Positions 8,922 to 18,393 are shown, counted from the first letter of the stretch. The stretch: DNA of 59,699 nucleotides from an uncultured Lachnospiraceae bacterium (GCA_910578845.1 CAJTSL010000001.1:167046-226744), one strand, 5' to 3'. Numbers and translations: made by a program. The notes: generated from the sequence alone by a model not told the origin.

Positions 8922-9713
8922 ATGGAACAGATAGAATTGACGGCAGTTGCAGCGCTGCTCGACCAGACGCAGAAATGGTTAAAAGGATTCCGGAAAGAGA
9001 CATATGCGGATTCTTTTGAAGCGTTCATGGAAGAAAACAGGGAGTTATGGGTGAGCTTCCGCAGGCTATTCTTAAAGAAAGAAGAGTCTCTACAGGCACA
9101 AGAGGCGGTTGCTGTAGCGCTAACGACTAAGATGCAGGAACTCCTAGATGCGGATAAAAGCCGGAGAGGCAAGGAAGAGACGCAGCTTGACGTGGGCTTG
9201 TATCTTGTATCTTATGTTTTCCCGGCCTTATTGTCTTGCCAGGAAAACCCTAAGTCAGACGGCAATGCCGCCAAGATGGCGGATGCCATTTGTAAGAAAT
9301 GGAATGGGACTTTTAGGGGACATACCATCCAGTATGCGGATTTTGCTTCGATCCAGAACGGATTTAAGCAAAAATTATGTTATGTCACAACCGCGATTTG
9401 CCAGGGATTACATAAAAGCCAAAACTGTAGGGAAGTGCAGTTAATGAAAGCGTACCGGGATGAATACTTGGTATTGCAAGAGGGCGGTGAAGAAATTACC
9501 AGGGAATATTATGATATTGCGCCTACGATTGTCAAGCGGATCGCGAAGGAAGCCTCACCGGAAGAAAAATATCAATATCTTTGGGAGCATTATCTTCAAT
9601 TCTGTGTTGCAATGGTAGAAAGCGGAAAGTATGAAGAATGTAAAGAAACTTATATGCAGATGATAGAAGAATTGAAACGAGAATATCTGATCACCGACCA
9701 TCATGTACAATAA
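8922..9713 (+). CDS. Uncharacterised protein with a CFI-box-like C-terminal domain
   Basis: 263-residue cytosolic-looking protein that I cannot name with certainty. The first ~150 residues are helical and charged, with no known motif. The C-terminal part (about 155-215) runs KLCYVTTAICQG, then a charged helix with RDEYL, then REYYDIAPTIVKRI. That order matches what is described as the CFI-box C-terminal domain (normally CFIATAVYG, then LRxFRD, then YYxxxP). Here the first Phe is Tyr and the box sits inside a longer tail. It starts 18 bases after yebC and is probably co-transcribed. The role of the domain is unknown. Confidence 0.7.
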   Translation: MEQIELTAVAALLDQTQKWLKGFRKETYADSFEAFMEENRELWVSFRRLFLKKEESLQAQEAVAVALTTKMQELLDADKSRRGKEETQLDVGLYLVSYVFPALLSCQENPKSDGNAAKMADAICKKWNGTFRGHTIQYADFASIQNGFKQKLCYVTTAICQGLHKSQNCREVQLMKAYRDEYLVLQEGGEEITREYYDIAPTIVKRIAKEASPEEKYQYLWEHYLQFCVAMVESGKYEECKETYMQMIEELKREYLITDHHVQ

Positions 9714-9760
9714 GCGTTGTTAAGTGTCAGATCATCCAAACGACCAGGGGAGGAAATGAA

Positions 9761-11038
9761 ATGAGCAAACAGTATGAGAAAGAGACCATCTGTATCCAAG
9801 CAGGATGGAAACCGAAAAATGGGGAGCCTCGCGTCCTGCCGATTTATCAGAGCACGACATTCAAATATGATTCTTCAGAACAGATGGGAAGACTATTCGA
9901 TTTAGAAGAAAGCGGATTTTTTTATTCCCGGTTACAGAACCCGACTAACGAATATGTCGCTTCGAAAATCTGTGAGCTAGAGGGCGGCGTAGCGGCAATG
10001 CTTACCTCTTCCGGTCAAGCGGCGACATATTATGCGGTGTTTAATATCTGTGAAGCTGGGGATCATGTGGTATTATCTTCCACAGTATATGGCGGGACGT
10101 TTAATCTGCTGACTTGCACGATGAAAAAAATGGGCATTACATGTACCGTTGTGGATCCGGATGCGGATGAGGAAACGCTGCATGAGGCTTTTACCGATAA
10201 TACCAAATGTGTATTCGCGGAGGCGATTGCCAATCCTGCGCTGGTCGTATTAGATATTGGGAAATTTGCGCGTGTGGCGCATGCGCACCATGTGCCGCTT
10301 ATCATAGATAACACATTTGCGACACCGATAAACTGTAATCCTTTTACATGGGGCGCAGACATCGTTACGCATTCTACGTCTAAATATATGGATGGGCATG
10401 CAATGGCTGTCGGAGGCTGTATCGTAGATTCTGGGAATTTTGACTGGTCAGAGTATCCGGAAAAGTTCCCCGGGCTTTGTACACCGGATGAATCTTATCA
10501 TGGGATTACTTATACAGAGAAATTTGGTAAGGCGGCGTATATAACGAAAGCGACAAGCCAGTTAATGAGAGATTTAGGCTCCATCCAATCACCACAGAAC
10601 GCTTTCTTATTAAACATTGGTTTAGAGACGCTTCCGTTGCGCATGGAAAGACATTGTTTCAATGCACAAAAAACAGCCGAGTTTTTGGAGGCGCACGAGA
10701 AAGTGGCATGGGTGAATTACCCAGGGCTTCCCGGGAACCGTTATTACGAATTGGCGAAACAATATATGCCGAAAGGAACTTGCGGTGTGATTTCTTTCGG
10801 CTTGAAGGGCGGAAGACAGGCGGCAGCCGAAATGATGGATAAATTGAAACTTGCCGCGATTGTGACGCATGTTGCGGACGCAAGGACTTGTGTGTTACAT
10901 CCGGCGAGCCATACACATAGGCAGATGAATGATGAGCAGCTTGAGAAAGCAGGCGTTGCCCCCGATCTGATCCGTCTATCAGTCGGCCTTGAGCATATCA
11001 ATGATATTATAGCGGATCTAGAGCAGGCGCTTGCGTAA
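9761..11038 (+). CDS. metY: O-acetylhomoserine aminocarboxypropyltransferase (sulfhydrylase)
   Basis: 425-residue PLP enzyme of the Cys/Met metabolism family. Direct sulfhydrylation makes homocysteine from O-acetylhomoserine and sulfide. The PLP lysine is K208 in THSTSKYMDGH. Other supports are SSGQAATYYAV near residue 85, the FATPINCNPFTWGADIVTHS strand before the lysine, and the end segment with HPASHTHRQMN, typical of the MetY rather than the cystathionine-lyase branch. GGGGAGG precedes ATG 9761. No SAM riboswitch or T-box is visible in the 47-base gap upstream. MetH at 51632 would methylate the product. Confidence 0.92.
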   Translation: MSKQYEKETICIQAGWKPKNGEPRVLPIYQSTTFKYDSSEQMGRLFDLEESGFFYSRLQNPTNEYVASKICELEGGVAAMLTSSGQAATYYAVFNICEAGDHVVLSSTVYGGTFNLLTCTMKKMGITCTVVDPDADEETLHEAFTDNTKCVFAEAIANPALVVLDIGKFARVAHAHHVPLIIDNTFATPINCNPFTWGADIVTHSTSKYMDGHAMAVGGCIVDSGNFDWSEYPEKFPGLCTPDESYHGITYTEKFGKAAYITKATSQLMRDLGSIQSPQNAFLLNIGLETLPLRMERHCFNAQKTAEFLEAHEKVAWVNYPGLPGNRYYELAKQYMPKGTCGVISFGLKGGRQAAAEMMDKLKLAAIVTHVADARTCVLHPASHTHRQMNDEQLEKAGVAPDLIRLSVGLEHINDIIADLEQALA

Positions 11039-11091
11039 GAAAATAAGCGAAACGGTGAAATGTGTAAGCTAGAAAACGAAGGATAGAGACC

Positions 11092-12750
11092 ATGACATAT
11101 AAGAAAACATGGCTGAGCTATCTGCTATGGGCAGTCTATAGCTGTACTATAGGAGTGATGCTGGCAAATTATGCCATATTGTTCTGGCAAAAGAAAATAG
11201 ATGCTGTGATCGGCTATGGCACGATTGCTTTTGTCTTCTGTGTTTTTGTAGGTGTTTTTGGAATCTATTTTGGCATCAGGAAAACATTATTGGCTGTTAC
11301 ACACAGTGGGGAGAAGAAGCTGATACGCAGACGGACAGCGGTCTTAGGCGAAATAATGCTTGTAACGGGCATTTTCCTGTTGGGGATATGGGTGCGTCTT
11401 TGGTTATCTATACAGTCTGATATGGCGGCAGTTTCCCTGACTGCATATTATCAGGCAGCGATGGTCAGATCTGGAGAACAGGCGGCGTTTATGGTACATG
11501 GCGCTTCCTTCCTATATACAAGATGCCTTTCTTTGGTGTTTGCATTCTTGGGCAATAAAGTAGAAGCTGCTGTAGGGTTTCAGATTTTTTTGCAGAGCCT
11601 GTCGCTTTTACTAGTGTTTTTCGCAGTTAGGAAGATTGCTGGCAGGATACCGGCATGCATGACGATGTTTGTGTTTTCCATTTCTTCCTTTTACAGGGAA
11701 CAAATCTTCGCATTGACGCCGGAATGCTTGTTTTTCGTATTGTTTCTGACAGGCGTGTTTCTAATAGGAAGCTATGGACAGGCATATCGTGGCGGACGAT
11801 GGGGAATAGCGCCTTCTGTCGTAGGCGCTGTCTTAACGGGAACCTGCATCGGGATTTTGTCTTATTTGGACGCGGTCTCGATCACATTGCTTATTATGGC
11901 GCTTGGCATTTTTCTAGATGTCCGCCTCAAAACAGATAAAAAGCGGGGCATTTTGTTATTTCTTGTCATCATGGCGTCATTCATATTGGCGCTTTTGGGG
12001 ATGTTCGCTTTAGACGCTTATTTGTGCCATGAAGAGTTTGTACGCATGGCAGAAGCCTGGTATGCGTTGTACCAGAGCTACTTACCGATAAGATATGTGT
12101 TCTACCACACACAGGTTTCTATGATAGAAAGCTTTATTTTAGTAATATTGGCAGCATTTTTGATCGCATCATTTTGGAACCAGAAAGAGCAGAATGCATC
12201 TTTGTGGATGTTTTTGTTGTTCCTTCTTGCGCCAACGCCACTTGCGGCAGTCGGTGTGCTGCCTTATCAAGTGTTTTCCGTTTTCTTGTGGAGTGTCTTA
12301 GCGGGAATTGGCTTGCAACAATGCTTTGTCATCCGGGTAAAACCGAAAGCCTTGCCTACGGCAGAATTTAGGCCAATGATTGGGCAGGAAGCAGAGCCGG
12401 AAGCAAAGTCTGTGCCTGAGCAGGAAGCAGAGTCTGTGCCTGAGCCGGAAAGAAAGCAGGAAGCAGAGCCTGCGCCTGCACCGGAAAGAAAGCCGGAAGC
12501 AGAGTCTGTGCCTGAGTCAGGAACAAAGCCGGCAATAGAGCCTGCGCCTGAGCTGGGAGTAGAGAAAGAGACAGAGCCTGCGCATACACCTGAGCCGGAA
12601 GCAGAACCACATCCACGTTTCATAGAGAATCCTTTGCCCTTGCCCAAAAAGCATGAAAAAAGAGAGATGGGATATCGTTTTGACGAGGTTTTGGCGGATC
12701 AACAGGAGTTTGATATTGAAGTGGCGGAAGATGATGACTTTGATATTTGA
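11092..12750 (+). CDS. Polytopic membrane protein, possibly GT39-like glycosyltransferase, with Pro/Glu/Ala tail
   Basis: 552-residue membrane protein with about ten hydrophobic segments over residues 10-435. The layout, with a large loop after the third helix containing MVHGASFLYTRCLS and aromatic-rich helices, recalls the GT39/ArnT-like glycosyltransferase fold. No catalytic Asp motif is clear enough to name it. Residues ~435-505 form a low-complexity tail of degenerate units rich in Pro, Glu and Ala (EAESVPEPERK, EAEPAPAPERK and variants). A distinct end follows with FIENPLPLPKKHEKREMGYRFDEV and an acidic finish. The gene is last before a terminator at 12810. Confidence 0.6.
   Translation: MTYKKTWLSYLLWAVYSCTIGVMLANYAILFWQKKIDAVIGYGTIAFVFCVFVGVFGIYFGIRKTLLAVTHSGEKKLIRRRTAVLGEIMLVTGIFLLGIWVRLWLSIQSDMAAVSLTAYYQAAMVRSGEQAAFMVHGASFLYTRCLSLVFAFLGNKVEAAVGFQIFLQSLSLLLVFFAVRKIAGRIPACMTMFVFSISSFYREQIFALTPECLFFVLFLTGVFLIGSYGQAYRGGRWGIAPSVVGAVLTGTCIGILSYLDAVSITLLIMALGIFLDVRLKTDKKRGILLFLVIMASFILALLGMFALDAYLCHEEFVRMAEAWYALYQSYLPIRYVFYHTQVSMIESFILVILAAFLIASFWNQKEQNASLWMFLLFLLAPTPLAAVGVLPYQVFSVFLWSVLAGIGLQQCFVIRVKPKALPTAEFRPMIGQEAEPEAKSVPEQEAESVPEPERKQEAEPAPAPERKPEAESVPESGTKPAIEPAPELGVEKETEPAHTPEPEAEPHPRFIENPLPLPKKHEKREMGYRFDEVLADQQEFDIEVAEDDDFDI
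12385..12600 (+). repeat. Degenerate in-frame Glu/Pro/Ala codon repeats
   Basis: Short imperfect units built on GAAGCAGAG..CCTGAG are strung together in frame in the 3' part of the membrane protein gene. Unit length varies (about 18-42 bases), as expected from slippage. The stretch encodes an extended, acidic, proline-rich linker. Confidence 0.75.
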
Positions 12751-12809
12751 TTGTAAAAAATTTTTCCTCATAGGTTTCGGAATAAAAATTTGCATATGAC
12801 AAAAACTAG

Positions 12810-12840
12810 AAGAGAATCATAGACATAGATTCTCTTTTAT
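12810..12840 (+). terminator. Intrinsic terminator after the membrane-protein gene
   Basis: A 9-base-pair stem (12810-12818 with 12828-12836), a 9-base loop, and a TTTTATTATT tract. It separates the metY/membrane-protein unit from the tepA-ftsK unit. Confidence 0.75.
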
Positions 12841-12876
12841 TATTGTGTGCCATTACTTATGGTTTGAACTTATGGC

Positions 12877-13812
12877 ATGGTTATTAAGATGAAAAGAAAG
12901 GCGGCAAAAAGTCCTATGGGGAATCATAAAGAACATGGAAAAGATGGAAAAGAGAGAGAAGAAAATAGAGACCTAAAAGAAAATATGGCCAATAAAGCGA
13001 ACGGGGAAGCTAAGGAGAATAAAGAAAAGAAAAAAAGCGATAGTGAGAAAAAGAACGATAAGAACCAGAATAAGAATGCAGGCAATGACGAGCGGAAAAA
13101 AGAAGAAAAAAGAAAAGAAGCCAAAGCAGATGCAGAGAACCATAGAGATGAGAGAATTGAATCGACCGGGCAGCTTACGCTTGATGAAAACGAGTCGGAG
13201 CATAATATCCATCTTATTAGTATAATTGGTGAGATAGAAGGACATGAGAATTTAAGCAGTTCTTCCAAAACGACTAAGTATGAGCATATTCTGCCACAGC
13301 TTGCGGCAATTGAAGACAGCAAGAAGATTGACGGTGTGCTGATTCTATTGAATACCATGGGCGGCGACGTGGAAGCGGGGCTTGCGATAGCGGAAATGAT
13401 CGCTTCCCTTAGCAAACCGACTGTATCGTTAGTATTGGGCGGAAGCCATTCCATTGGCGTGCCGATTGCAGCCAGCACTGATTATTCCTATATTGTGCCT
13501 ACAGGCACGATGGTCATCCATCCGGTGCGTTTAACCGGCATGGTGATCGGCGTACAACAGACGTTTGACTATTTTAAACAAATTCAGAATCGGATTACTG
13601 GATTTGTGTGTGCACATTGTAAAATTTCGAAGACACGTCTTGAGGAGCTGATGATGGAAACCGGTATGTTGACGAAAGACGTAGGGACAGTATTAGTCGG
13701 CAAAGAAGCTGTAGCGGAAGGGATTATTAATGAAGTAGGCGGGATTAAAGATGCGATTGCACATCTTCATGAGATGGTGTCGAGAAAAAAGGAAGAACAA
13801 ATTAAAGGATGA
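12877..13812 (+). CDS. tepA: ClpP-fold serine protease-like protein, TepA family, with a charged N-terminal extension
   Basis: 311-residue ClpP-superfamily protein of the TepA type, a homologue of the Bacillus gene near spoIIIE. The ClpP-like core covers about residues 105-300: LLNTMGGDVEAGLAIAEMI, the nucleophile S192 in GGSHSIGVPIA, and H215 in GTMVIHPVR. The first ~95 residues are a low-complexity Lys/Glu/Asn/Arg stretch not needed for the fold. The start is uncertain: ATG 12877 lacks a ribosome site; ATG 12889 and ATG 12916 (after AAAGGCGG) are alternatives. It is followed by the FtsK/SpoIIIE gene, the usual order in Firmicutes. Substrates are unknown. Confidence 0.85.
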   Translation: MVIKMKRKAAKSPMGNHKEHGKDGKEREENRDLKENMANKANGEAKENKEKKKSDSEKKNDKNQNKNAGNDERKKEEKRKEAKADAENHRDERIESTGQLTLDENESEHNIHLISIIGEIEGHENLSSSSKTTKYEHILPQLAAIEDSKKIDGVLILLNTMGGDVEAGLAIAEMIASLSKPTVSLVLGGSHSIGVPIAASTDYSYIVPTGTMVIHPVRLTGMVIGVQQTFDYFKQIQNRITGFVCAHCKISKTRLEELMMETGMLTKDVGTVLVGKEAVAEGIINEVGGIKDAIAHLHEMVSRKKEEQIKG

Positions 13813-13838
13813 CAAGTAAATGGGAAAATGATATACTA

Positions 13839-13868
13839 TTGACAAATAGCGAAAAATTTTTGTAATTT
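13839..13868 (+). promoter_or_regulatory. Possible promoter ahead of ftsK
   Basis: TTGACA at 13839-13844 followed after 18 bases by TAATTT (13863-13868), just before the GGAGG of ftsK. The -35 is perfect but the -10 is weak and the start codon is only 16 bases on, so the leader would be very short. Confidence 0.3.
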
Positions 13869-13883
13869 ACTTGGAGGTCTCTC

Positions 13884-16676
13884 ATGGCATCGAATCAGGG
13901 GAAAGGAACGAAAAGGAGCAGTTCCCAAACTTCCGCGAGAAAGAAAACAACAAACAGCAGAAATACAGGCAGAGGAAACCAAAGGAGCAGGCGCGGGGAA
14001 CCAATGGCGGTTGCTATTCGTAATGAAATCGTATTAATTGTTCTTTTAGCGCTTGCCATTATTTTGTTTTTATGCAATTTTGGGATTGTTGGCGCGATAG
14101 GAGATGCAGTCAGCTCTTTTCTGTTTGGCCTTTTTGGTTTGACGGCGTATATTGCGCCTGTGATCTTTTTCCTTTCCATAGCATTTGGCATGTCTAATAT
14201 CGGCAATCATATTGCGAGCAGGAAGTTAGTTGCCGGGATTGTCTTATTCTTTATGCTGGGCATGGTATTTGAACTGCTCCATGCTGGCTATACAGAGACA
14301 ACGTCATATGAGCTTGCCGGGATTTATAAAAGATGCAGTGAAAGCCGCAATGGCGGCGGTATTATAGCAGGTTCCCTGTCTTTTGCTTTTTATAAGCTTC
14401 TTGGCATGGTGGGCACGGTGCTGGCGATGATTGTCATTGCGATTATCTGTGTGGTTATAGTAACTGATAAGTCTTTTCTAAATGGTGTGGCGAATCAAGG
14501 CAGGAAGGTATATGAGCGTTCTATGGAGGATGCTGCATACCGGCGGGAACGCGCGCAGGAGAGGCGGGAACGTGCCGATGAACGCGCACAGGAGAGACGG
14601 GAACGCGCTGATGAGCGGCGCGCCAAGGAGATAGAGCGTAGAAGGCTTCAGGAAGAAGCAAAAGAGAATGAAAAGATCCTTAGAATGGATAAGAAAGTTT
14701 CCGGCGTTATGATCGATACCGCGCTTGGCGCCACAAAGGGGCCTATATCTGTAAGTGACAGGGAATATGCGGAAGAGACAAGGGATGATATCCATGAGAT
14801 CATGATACACAATGAGGTGGAAGAGGAATCGGCTCCTGTCAGCAGAAGCCAGGATACATACCATTTTATTGAGAATGAATCGGATGAGCTTGACGAAATC
14901 AGATTTCCTATGCAAGATGTAATGGAAGAGGAAGATGCTGATATACGGGAGCCGCTAGAGGCCAGAGGGAATGAGCAGATAGATCTGATGCCAGATCCTG
15001 ATGAAGAATTGGCACAAGAGGCCTATGAGCCGTTAAAGCCGCAGGATTCATATACGCAGGTTATGGGAAATACAATGCCTCCACAGGCAGGTGCCAATAG
15101 GGCACGCCCGCAGGCTGTTTTGCCAGTGCAGACGAAAGAAGCAGGCGAAAACGTGTTACAACCGGTAGGGAATATGATGAAAACAGAGGAGAAAGGATTT
15201 GGACAATATCATTTTCCTCCCTATAATATGCTAGTGAAAGGCAAGAACAAAGGAAACAACAATGCCAATAAAGAACTACAGGAAACAGCGCTCCGCTTAC
15301 AGCAGACATTAAGCACATTTGGCGTTAAGGTAAGCATCCTGGATATCAGCCAGGGCCCGGCGGTTACAAGATATGAGTTACAGCCGGAACAAGGCGTAAA
15401 GGTAAGTAAGATTGTCGGGCTTGCCGATGATATTAAGCTGAATCTTGCTGCTACGGATATCCGTATAGAAGCGCCGATTCCGGGAAAAGCAGCAGTGGGC
15501 ATCGAAGTGCCGAATAAGGAAAATGCAGCGGTCGCGTTACGGGATTTGTTAGAATCCAAGGAATTTAAAGAGTTCCCGTCTAAAATGGCGTTTGCGGTCG
15601 GAAAAGACATCGCAGGCAAGACCGTTGTGACAGATATCGCTAAAATGCCACATATGCTGATAGCCGGAGCGACAGGTTCCGGTAAATCGGTTTGTATCAA
15701 TACCATTATAATGGGCATTCTCTATAAAGCGCACCCGGATGATGTGAAACTCATTATGATAGATCCGAAAGTGGTAGAATTAAGCGTATATAATGGCATT
15801 CCACATTTGCTCATCCCGGTCGTGACAGACCCGAAGAAGGCAGCGGCTGCGTTGCATTGGGGCGTAGCGGAAATGACGGATCGTTATAAAAAATTCGCAG
15901 ATTATAATGTGCGCGACCTGAAAGGATATAACAAGAAGGTAGAAGAGATGAGGGCGCAAGGGGATGCTGAGGCGCCAGAGAAATTGCCACAGATTTTGAT
16001 TATTGTAGATGAGCTTGCCGATCTGATGTTGGTAGCGCCAGGAGAAGTGGAAGAATCGATCTGCCGTCTGGCACAGCTTGCAAGAGCGTGCGGCATTCAT
16101 TTAATTATTGCGACACAAAGACCATCGGTGGATGTCATTACTGGTCTGATTAAAGCCAATATGCCAAGCCGTATCGCATTTGCCGTTTCAAGTGGCGTGG
16201 ATTCCAGGACGATTTTGGATATGGTCGGGGCAGAGAAATTGCTTGGCAAAGGCGATATGCTCTTTTATCCGCAAGGATATCCGAAACCTGCAAGAGTGCA
16301 GGGCGCTTTTGTCTCGGACAAGGAGGTATCGGACGTAGTAGACTTCCTTAAGAATCAGAAAATTGGCAATGTATATAGTGAAGACATTGAAGAAAAAATT
16401 AAAAATATTGGCACTGCGTCGCCAGGCGCCGCATCGGGCGATTCTGGCTCATCATATGACCAATATTTTGCGGAAGCCGGCAGATTCATTATCGAAAAGG
16501 ATAAGGCATCAATTGGCATGCTGCAAAGGGTATTTAAAATCGGGTTTAACAGGGCGGCAAGAATCATGGATCAGTTATGCGAAGCGGGCGTTGTTGGAGA
16601 AGAGGAAGGCACGAAGCCGCGGAAGGTGCTGATGAGCGAATCCGAATTCGAACAGTTGGTGGAAGAGATTGTTTAA
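13884..16676 (+). CDS. ftsK: DNA translocase FtsK/SpoIIIE
   Basis: 930-residue membrane-anchored DNA pump that moves chromosomes at the division or sporulation septum. After a basic start, about four membrane segments lie in residues 45-200. A long charged linker (about 205-440) follows, including two adjacent 11-residue Arg/Glu-rich repeats. The motor has the alpha/beta domains with Walker A GATGSGKSV near residue 595, ILIIVDELADLML (Walker B) and ATQRPSVDVITG. The gamma winged-helix that reads chromosome polarity signals forms the end (IGMLQRVFKIGFNRAARIMDQL). GGAGG precedes ATG 13884. Whether it plays the vegetative FtsK or the sporulation SpoIIIE role cannot be told here. Confidence 0.96.
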   Translation: MASNQGKGTKRSSSQTSARKKTTNSRNTGRGNQRSRRGEPMAVAIRNEIVLIVLLALAIILFLCNFGIVGAIGDAVSSFLFGLFGLTAYIAPVIFFLSIAFGMSNIGNHIASRKLVAGIVLFFMLGMVFELLHAGYTETTSYELAGIYKRCSESRNGGGIIAGSLSFAFYKLLGMVGTVLAMIVIAIICVVIVTDKSFLNGVANQGRKVYERSMEDAAYRRERAQERRERADERAQERRERADERRAKEIERRRLQEEAKENEKILRMDKKVSGVMIDTALGATKGPISVSDREYAEETRDDIHEIMIHNEVEEESAPVSRSQDTYHFIENESDELDEIRFPMQDVMEEEDADIREPLEARGNEQIDLMPDPDEELAQEAYEPLKPQDSYTQVMGNTMPPQAGANRARPQAVLPVQTKEAGENVLQPVGNMMKTEEKGFGQYHFPPYNMLVKGKNKGNNNANKELQETALRLQQTLSTFGVKVSILDISQGPAVTRYELQPEQGVKVSKIVGLADDIKLNLAATDIRIEAPIPGKAAVGIEVPNKENAAVALRDLLESKEFKEFPSKMAFAVGKDIAGKTVVTDIAKMPHMLIAGATGSGKSVCINTIIMGILYKAHPDDVKLIMIDPKVVELSVYNGIPHLLIPVVTDPKKAAAALHWGVAEMTDRYKKFADYNVRDLKGYNKKVEEMRAQGDAEAPEKLPQILIIVDELADLMLVAPGEVEESICRLAQLARACGIHLIIATQRPSVDVITGLIKANMPSRIAFAVSSGVDSRTILDMVGAEKLLGKGDMLFYPQGYPKPARVQGAFVSDKEVSDVVDFLKNQKIGNVYSEDIEEKIKNIGTASPGAASGDSGSSYDQYFAEAGRFIIEKDKASIGMLQRVFKIGFNRAARIMDQLCEAGVVGEEEGTKPRKVLMSESEFEQLVEEIV
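14550..14615 (+). repeat. 33-base tandem duplication inside ftsK
   Basis: Two adjacent in-frame 33-base copies (14550-14582 and 14583-14615) each encode RAQERRERADE and differ only at synonymous positions. They extend the arginine-rich linker between membrane and motor domains. Confidence 0.85.
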
Positions 16677-16696
16677 ATATGAGGAGGATATAATAC

Positions 16697-18367
16697 TTGA
16701 AAACAGATATTGAAATCGCACAGGAAGCACATCTTTTGCCGATAAGGAAAGTAGCGGAAAATCTTGGCATGCAAGAAGACGATCTAGAGCTTTATGGGAA
16801 ATTCAAAGCAAAGATCGCTGAGGAGTATATTGAGAGCATACAGGATAGAAAAGACGGAAAGCTGATTTTGGTGACGGCAATCAATCCGACGCCTGCGGGA
16901 GAAGGAAAGACGACGACCAGCATCGGGCTTGCACAGGCATTTGGAAAGATGGGCAAGAATGCAATCTTAGCGCTACGGGAGCCTTCTCTTGGCCCGTGTT
17001 TTGGCATTAAAGGTGGCGCTGCGGGAGGCGGTTATGCGCAGGTTGTCCCTATGGAAGAGCTGAACCTGCACTTTACAGGAGACTTCCATGCCGTGACATC
17101 GGCGAACAATCTGCTGGCGGCATTATTGGATAATCATATCCAGCAAGGGAATGAGCTTGGCATTGATACCAGGCAGGTGGTTTGGAAAAGATGTATGGAT
17201 ATGAATGACAGAGTGCTTCGCAATATCGTAGTAGGACTTGGCGCGAAAGCAGACGGTACTGTTAGGGAAGATCATTTTGTCATTACGGTTGCTTCTGAGA
17301 TTATGGCGATTTTGTGTCTTGCCTCCGATATGAGAGATTTGAAAGAACGGCTTGGAAAGATCATTGTGGCGTATAATTATGAAGGAGAGGCAGTAACGGC
17401 TGCTGAGTTAGGCGCGGTAGGCGCAATGGCGGCATTGTTAAAAGATGCGATGAAGCCGAACTTAATCCAAACGTTAGAACATACGCCGGCGCTGGTCCAT
17501 GGCGGGCCTTTTGCCAATATCGCACATGGATGTAATTCGATCCGGGCAACCCGCACAGCCCTGAAGATGGCTGATTATGTCATTACAGAAGCTGGGTTTG
17601 GCGCTGATCTTGGAGCGGAGAAGTTTTTTGATATTAAGTGCCGTATGGGAGGGTTGCGGCCAGACGTGGCTGTACTGGTGGCAACCATCCGGGCATTAAA
17701 ATATAATGGCGGTATACCGAAAGCCGAGTTAGCTGACGAAAATATGGAAGCATTGCAATCGGGTATCGTCAATTTGGAGAAACATATTGAAAATATGCAA
17801 AAGTACGGTGTGCCAATCGTGGTCACCTTAAATTCCTTTATCACTGATACGCCGGCAGAAATCGAATATGTACGGAACTTCTGTGAAGAAAGAAACTGTG
17901 AGTTTGCACTTTCAAAAGTGTGGGAAAAAGGCGGCGAAGGCGGTATTGCCCTGGCAGAAAAAGTATTGCATACACTTGCGACAAAACAGTCTGATTTCCA
18001 TGTGCTGTATGAAGATGCATTGCCTTTACAGGAAAAGATCCGTATAGTAGCGAAAGAGATTTATGGAGCAAGAGACGTAGTCTATATGCCAGCGGCACAG
18101 ACACAGCTTAGGAAATTAGAAGAATTGGGATTTGGGGAGCTTCCTGTCTGTATGGCGAAGACGCAATATTCTCTGTCGGATAATCCGGTACTGCTTGGCA
18201 GGCCAGAAGATTTTGTCATTACGGTCAGAGAAGCCTATGTTTCTGCGGGAGCGGGATTTGTCGTGATCTTGACGGGAGCGGTGATGACGATGCCAGGCTT
18301 GCCGAAGAAACCTGCAGCATGCCAGATTGATATTCGTGATGATGGTGTCATTACAGGTCTTTTTTAA
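16697..18367 (+). CDS. fhs: Formate--tetrahydrofolate ligase
   Basis: 556-residue cytosolic enzyme joining formate to tetrahydrofolate with ATP, giving 10-formyl-THF for purine synthesis or the Wood-Ljungdahl methyl branch. The P-loop-like NPTPAGEGKTTTSIGLAQA lies near residues 63-81, followed by REPSLGPCFGIKGGAAGGGY. Length is normal. The start is TTG at 16697, the only good choice because GAGGAGG sits at 16681-16687 with 9-base spacing. It directly precedes folD, so the two steps of the folate one-carbon path are together. No other acetyl-CoA pathway gene is in the window, so acetogenesis cannot be concluded. Confidence 0.97.
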   Translation: MKTDIEIAQEAHLLPIRKVAENLGMQEDDLELYGKFKAKIAEEYIESIQDRKDGKLILVTAINPTPAGEGKTTTSIGLAQAFGKMGKNAILALREPSLGPCFGIKGGAAGGGYAQVVPMEELNLHFTGDFHAVTSANNLLAALLDNHIQQGNELGIDTRQVVWKRCMDMNDRVLRNIVVGLGAKADGTVREDHFVITVASEIMAILCLASDMRDLKERLGKIIVAYNYEGEAVTAAELGAVGAMAALLKDAMKPNLIQTLEHTPALVHGGPFANIAHGCNSIRATRTALKMADYVITEAGFGADLGAEKFFDIKCRMGGLRPDVAVLVATIRALKYNGGIPKAELADENMEALQSGIVNLEKHIENMQKYGVPIVVTLNSFITDTPAEIEYVRNFCEERNCEFALSKVWEKGGEGGIALAEKVLHTLATKQSDFHVLYEDALPLQEKIRIVAKEIYGARDVVYMPAAQTQLRKLEELGFGELPVCMAKTQYSLSDNPVLLGRPEDFVITVREAYVSAGAGFVVILTGAVMTMPGLPKKPAACQIDIRDDGVITGLF

Positions 18368-18393
18368 CAGCATAAGAGAGGAGTGAAGAGAAT

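Noticed and set aside
8699..9172. Long minus-strand open frame across yebC and the next gene
   Set aside because: It overlaps two well-supported plus-strand genes and has unlikely composition.
12385..12600. CRISPR-like array
   Set aside because: Units are in frame, degenerate, of variable length and lack spacers; they are coding repeats.
12267..12647. Antisense open frame rich in Gly/Ser
   Set aside because: It is the mirror of the Pro/Glu/Ala repeat coding on the plus strand, with no ribosome site or known motif.
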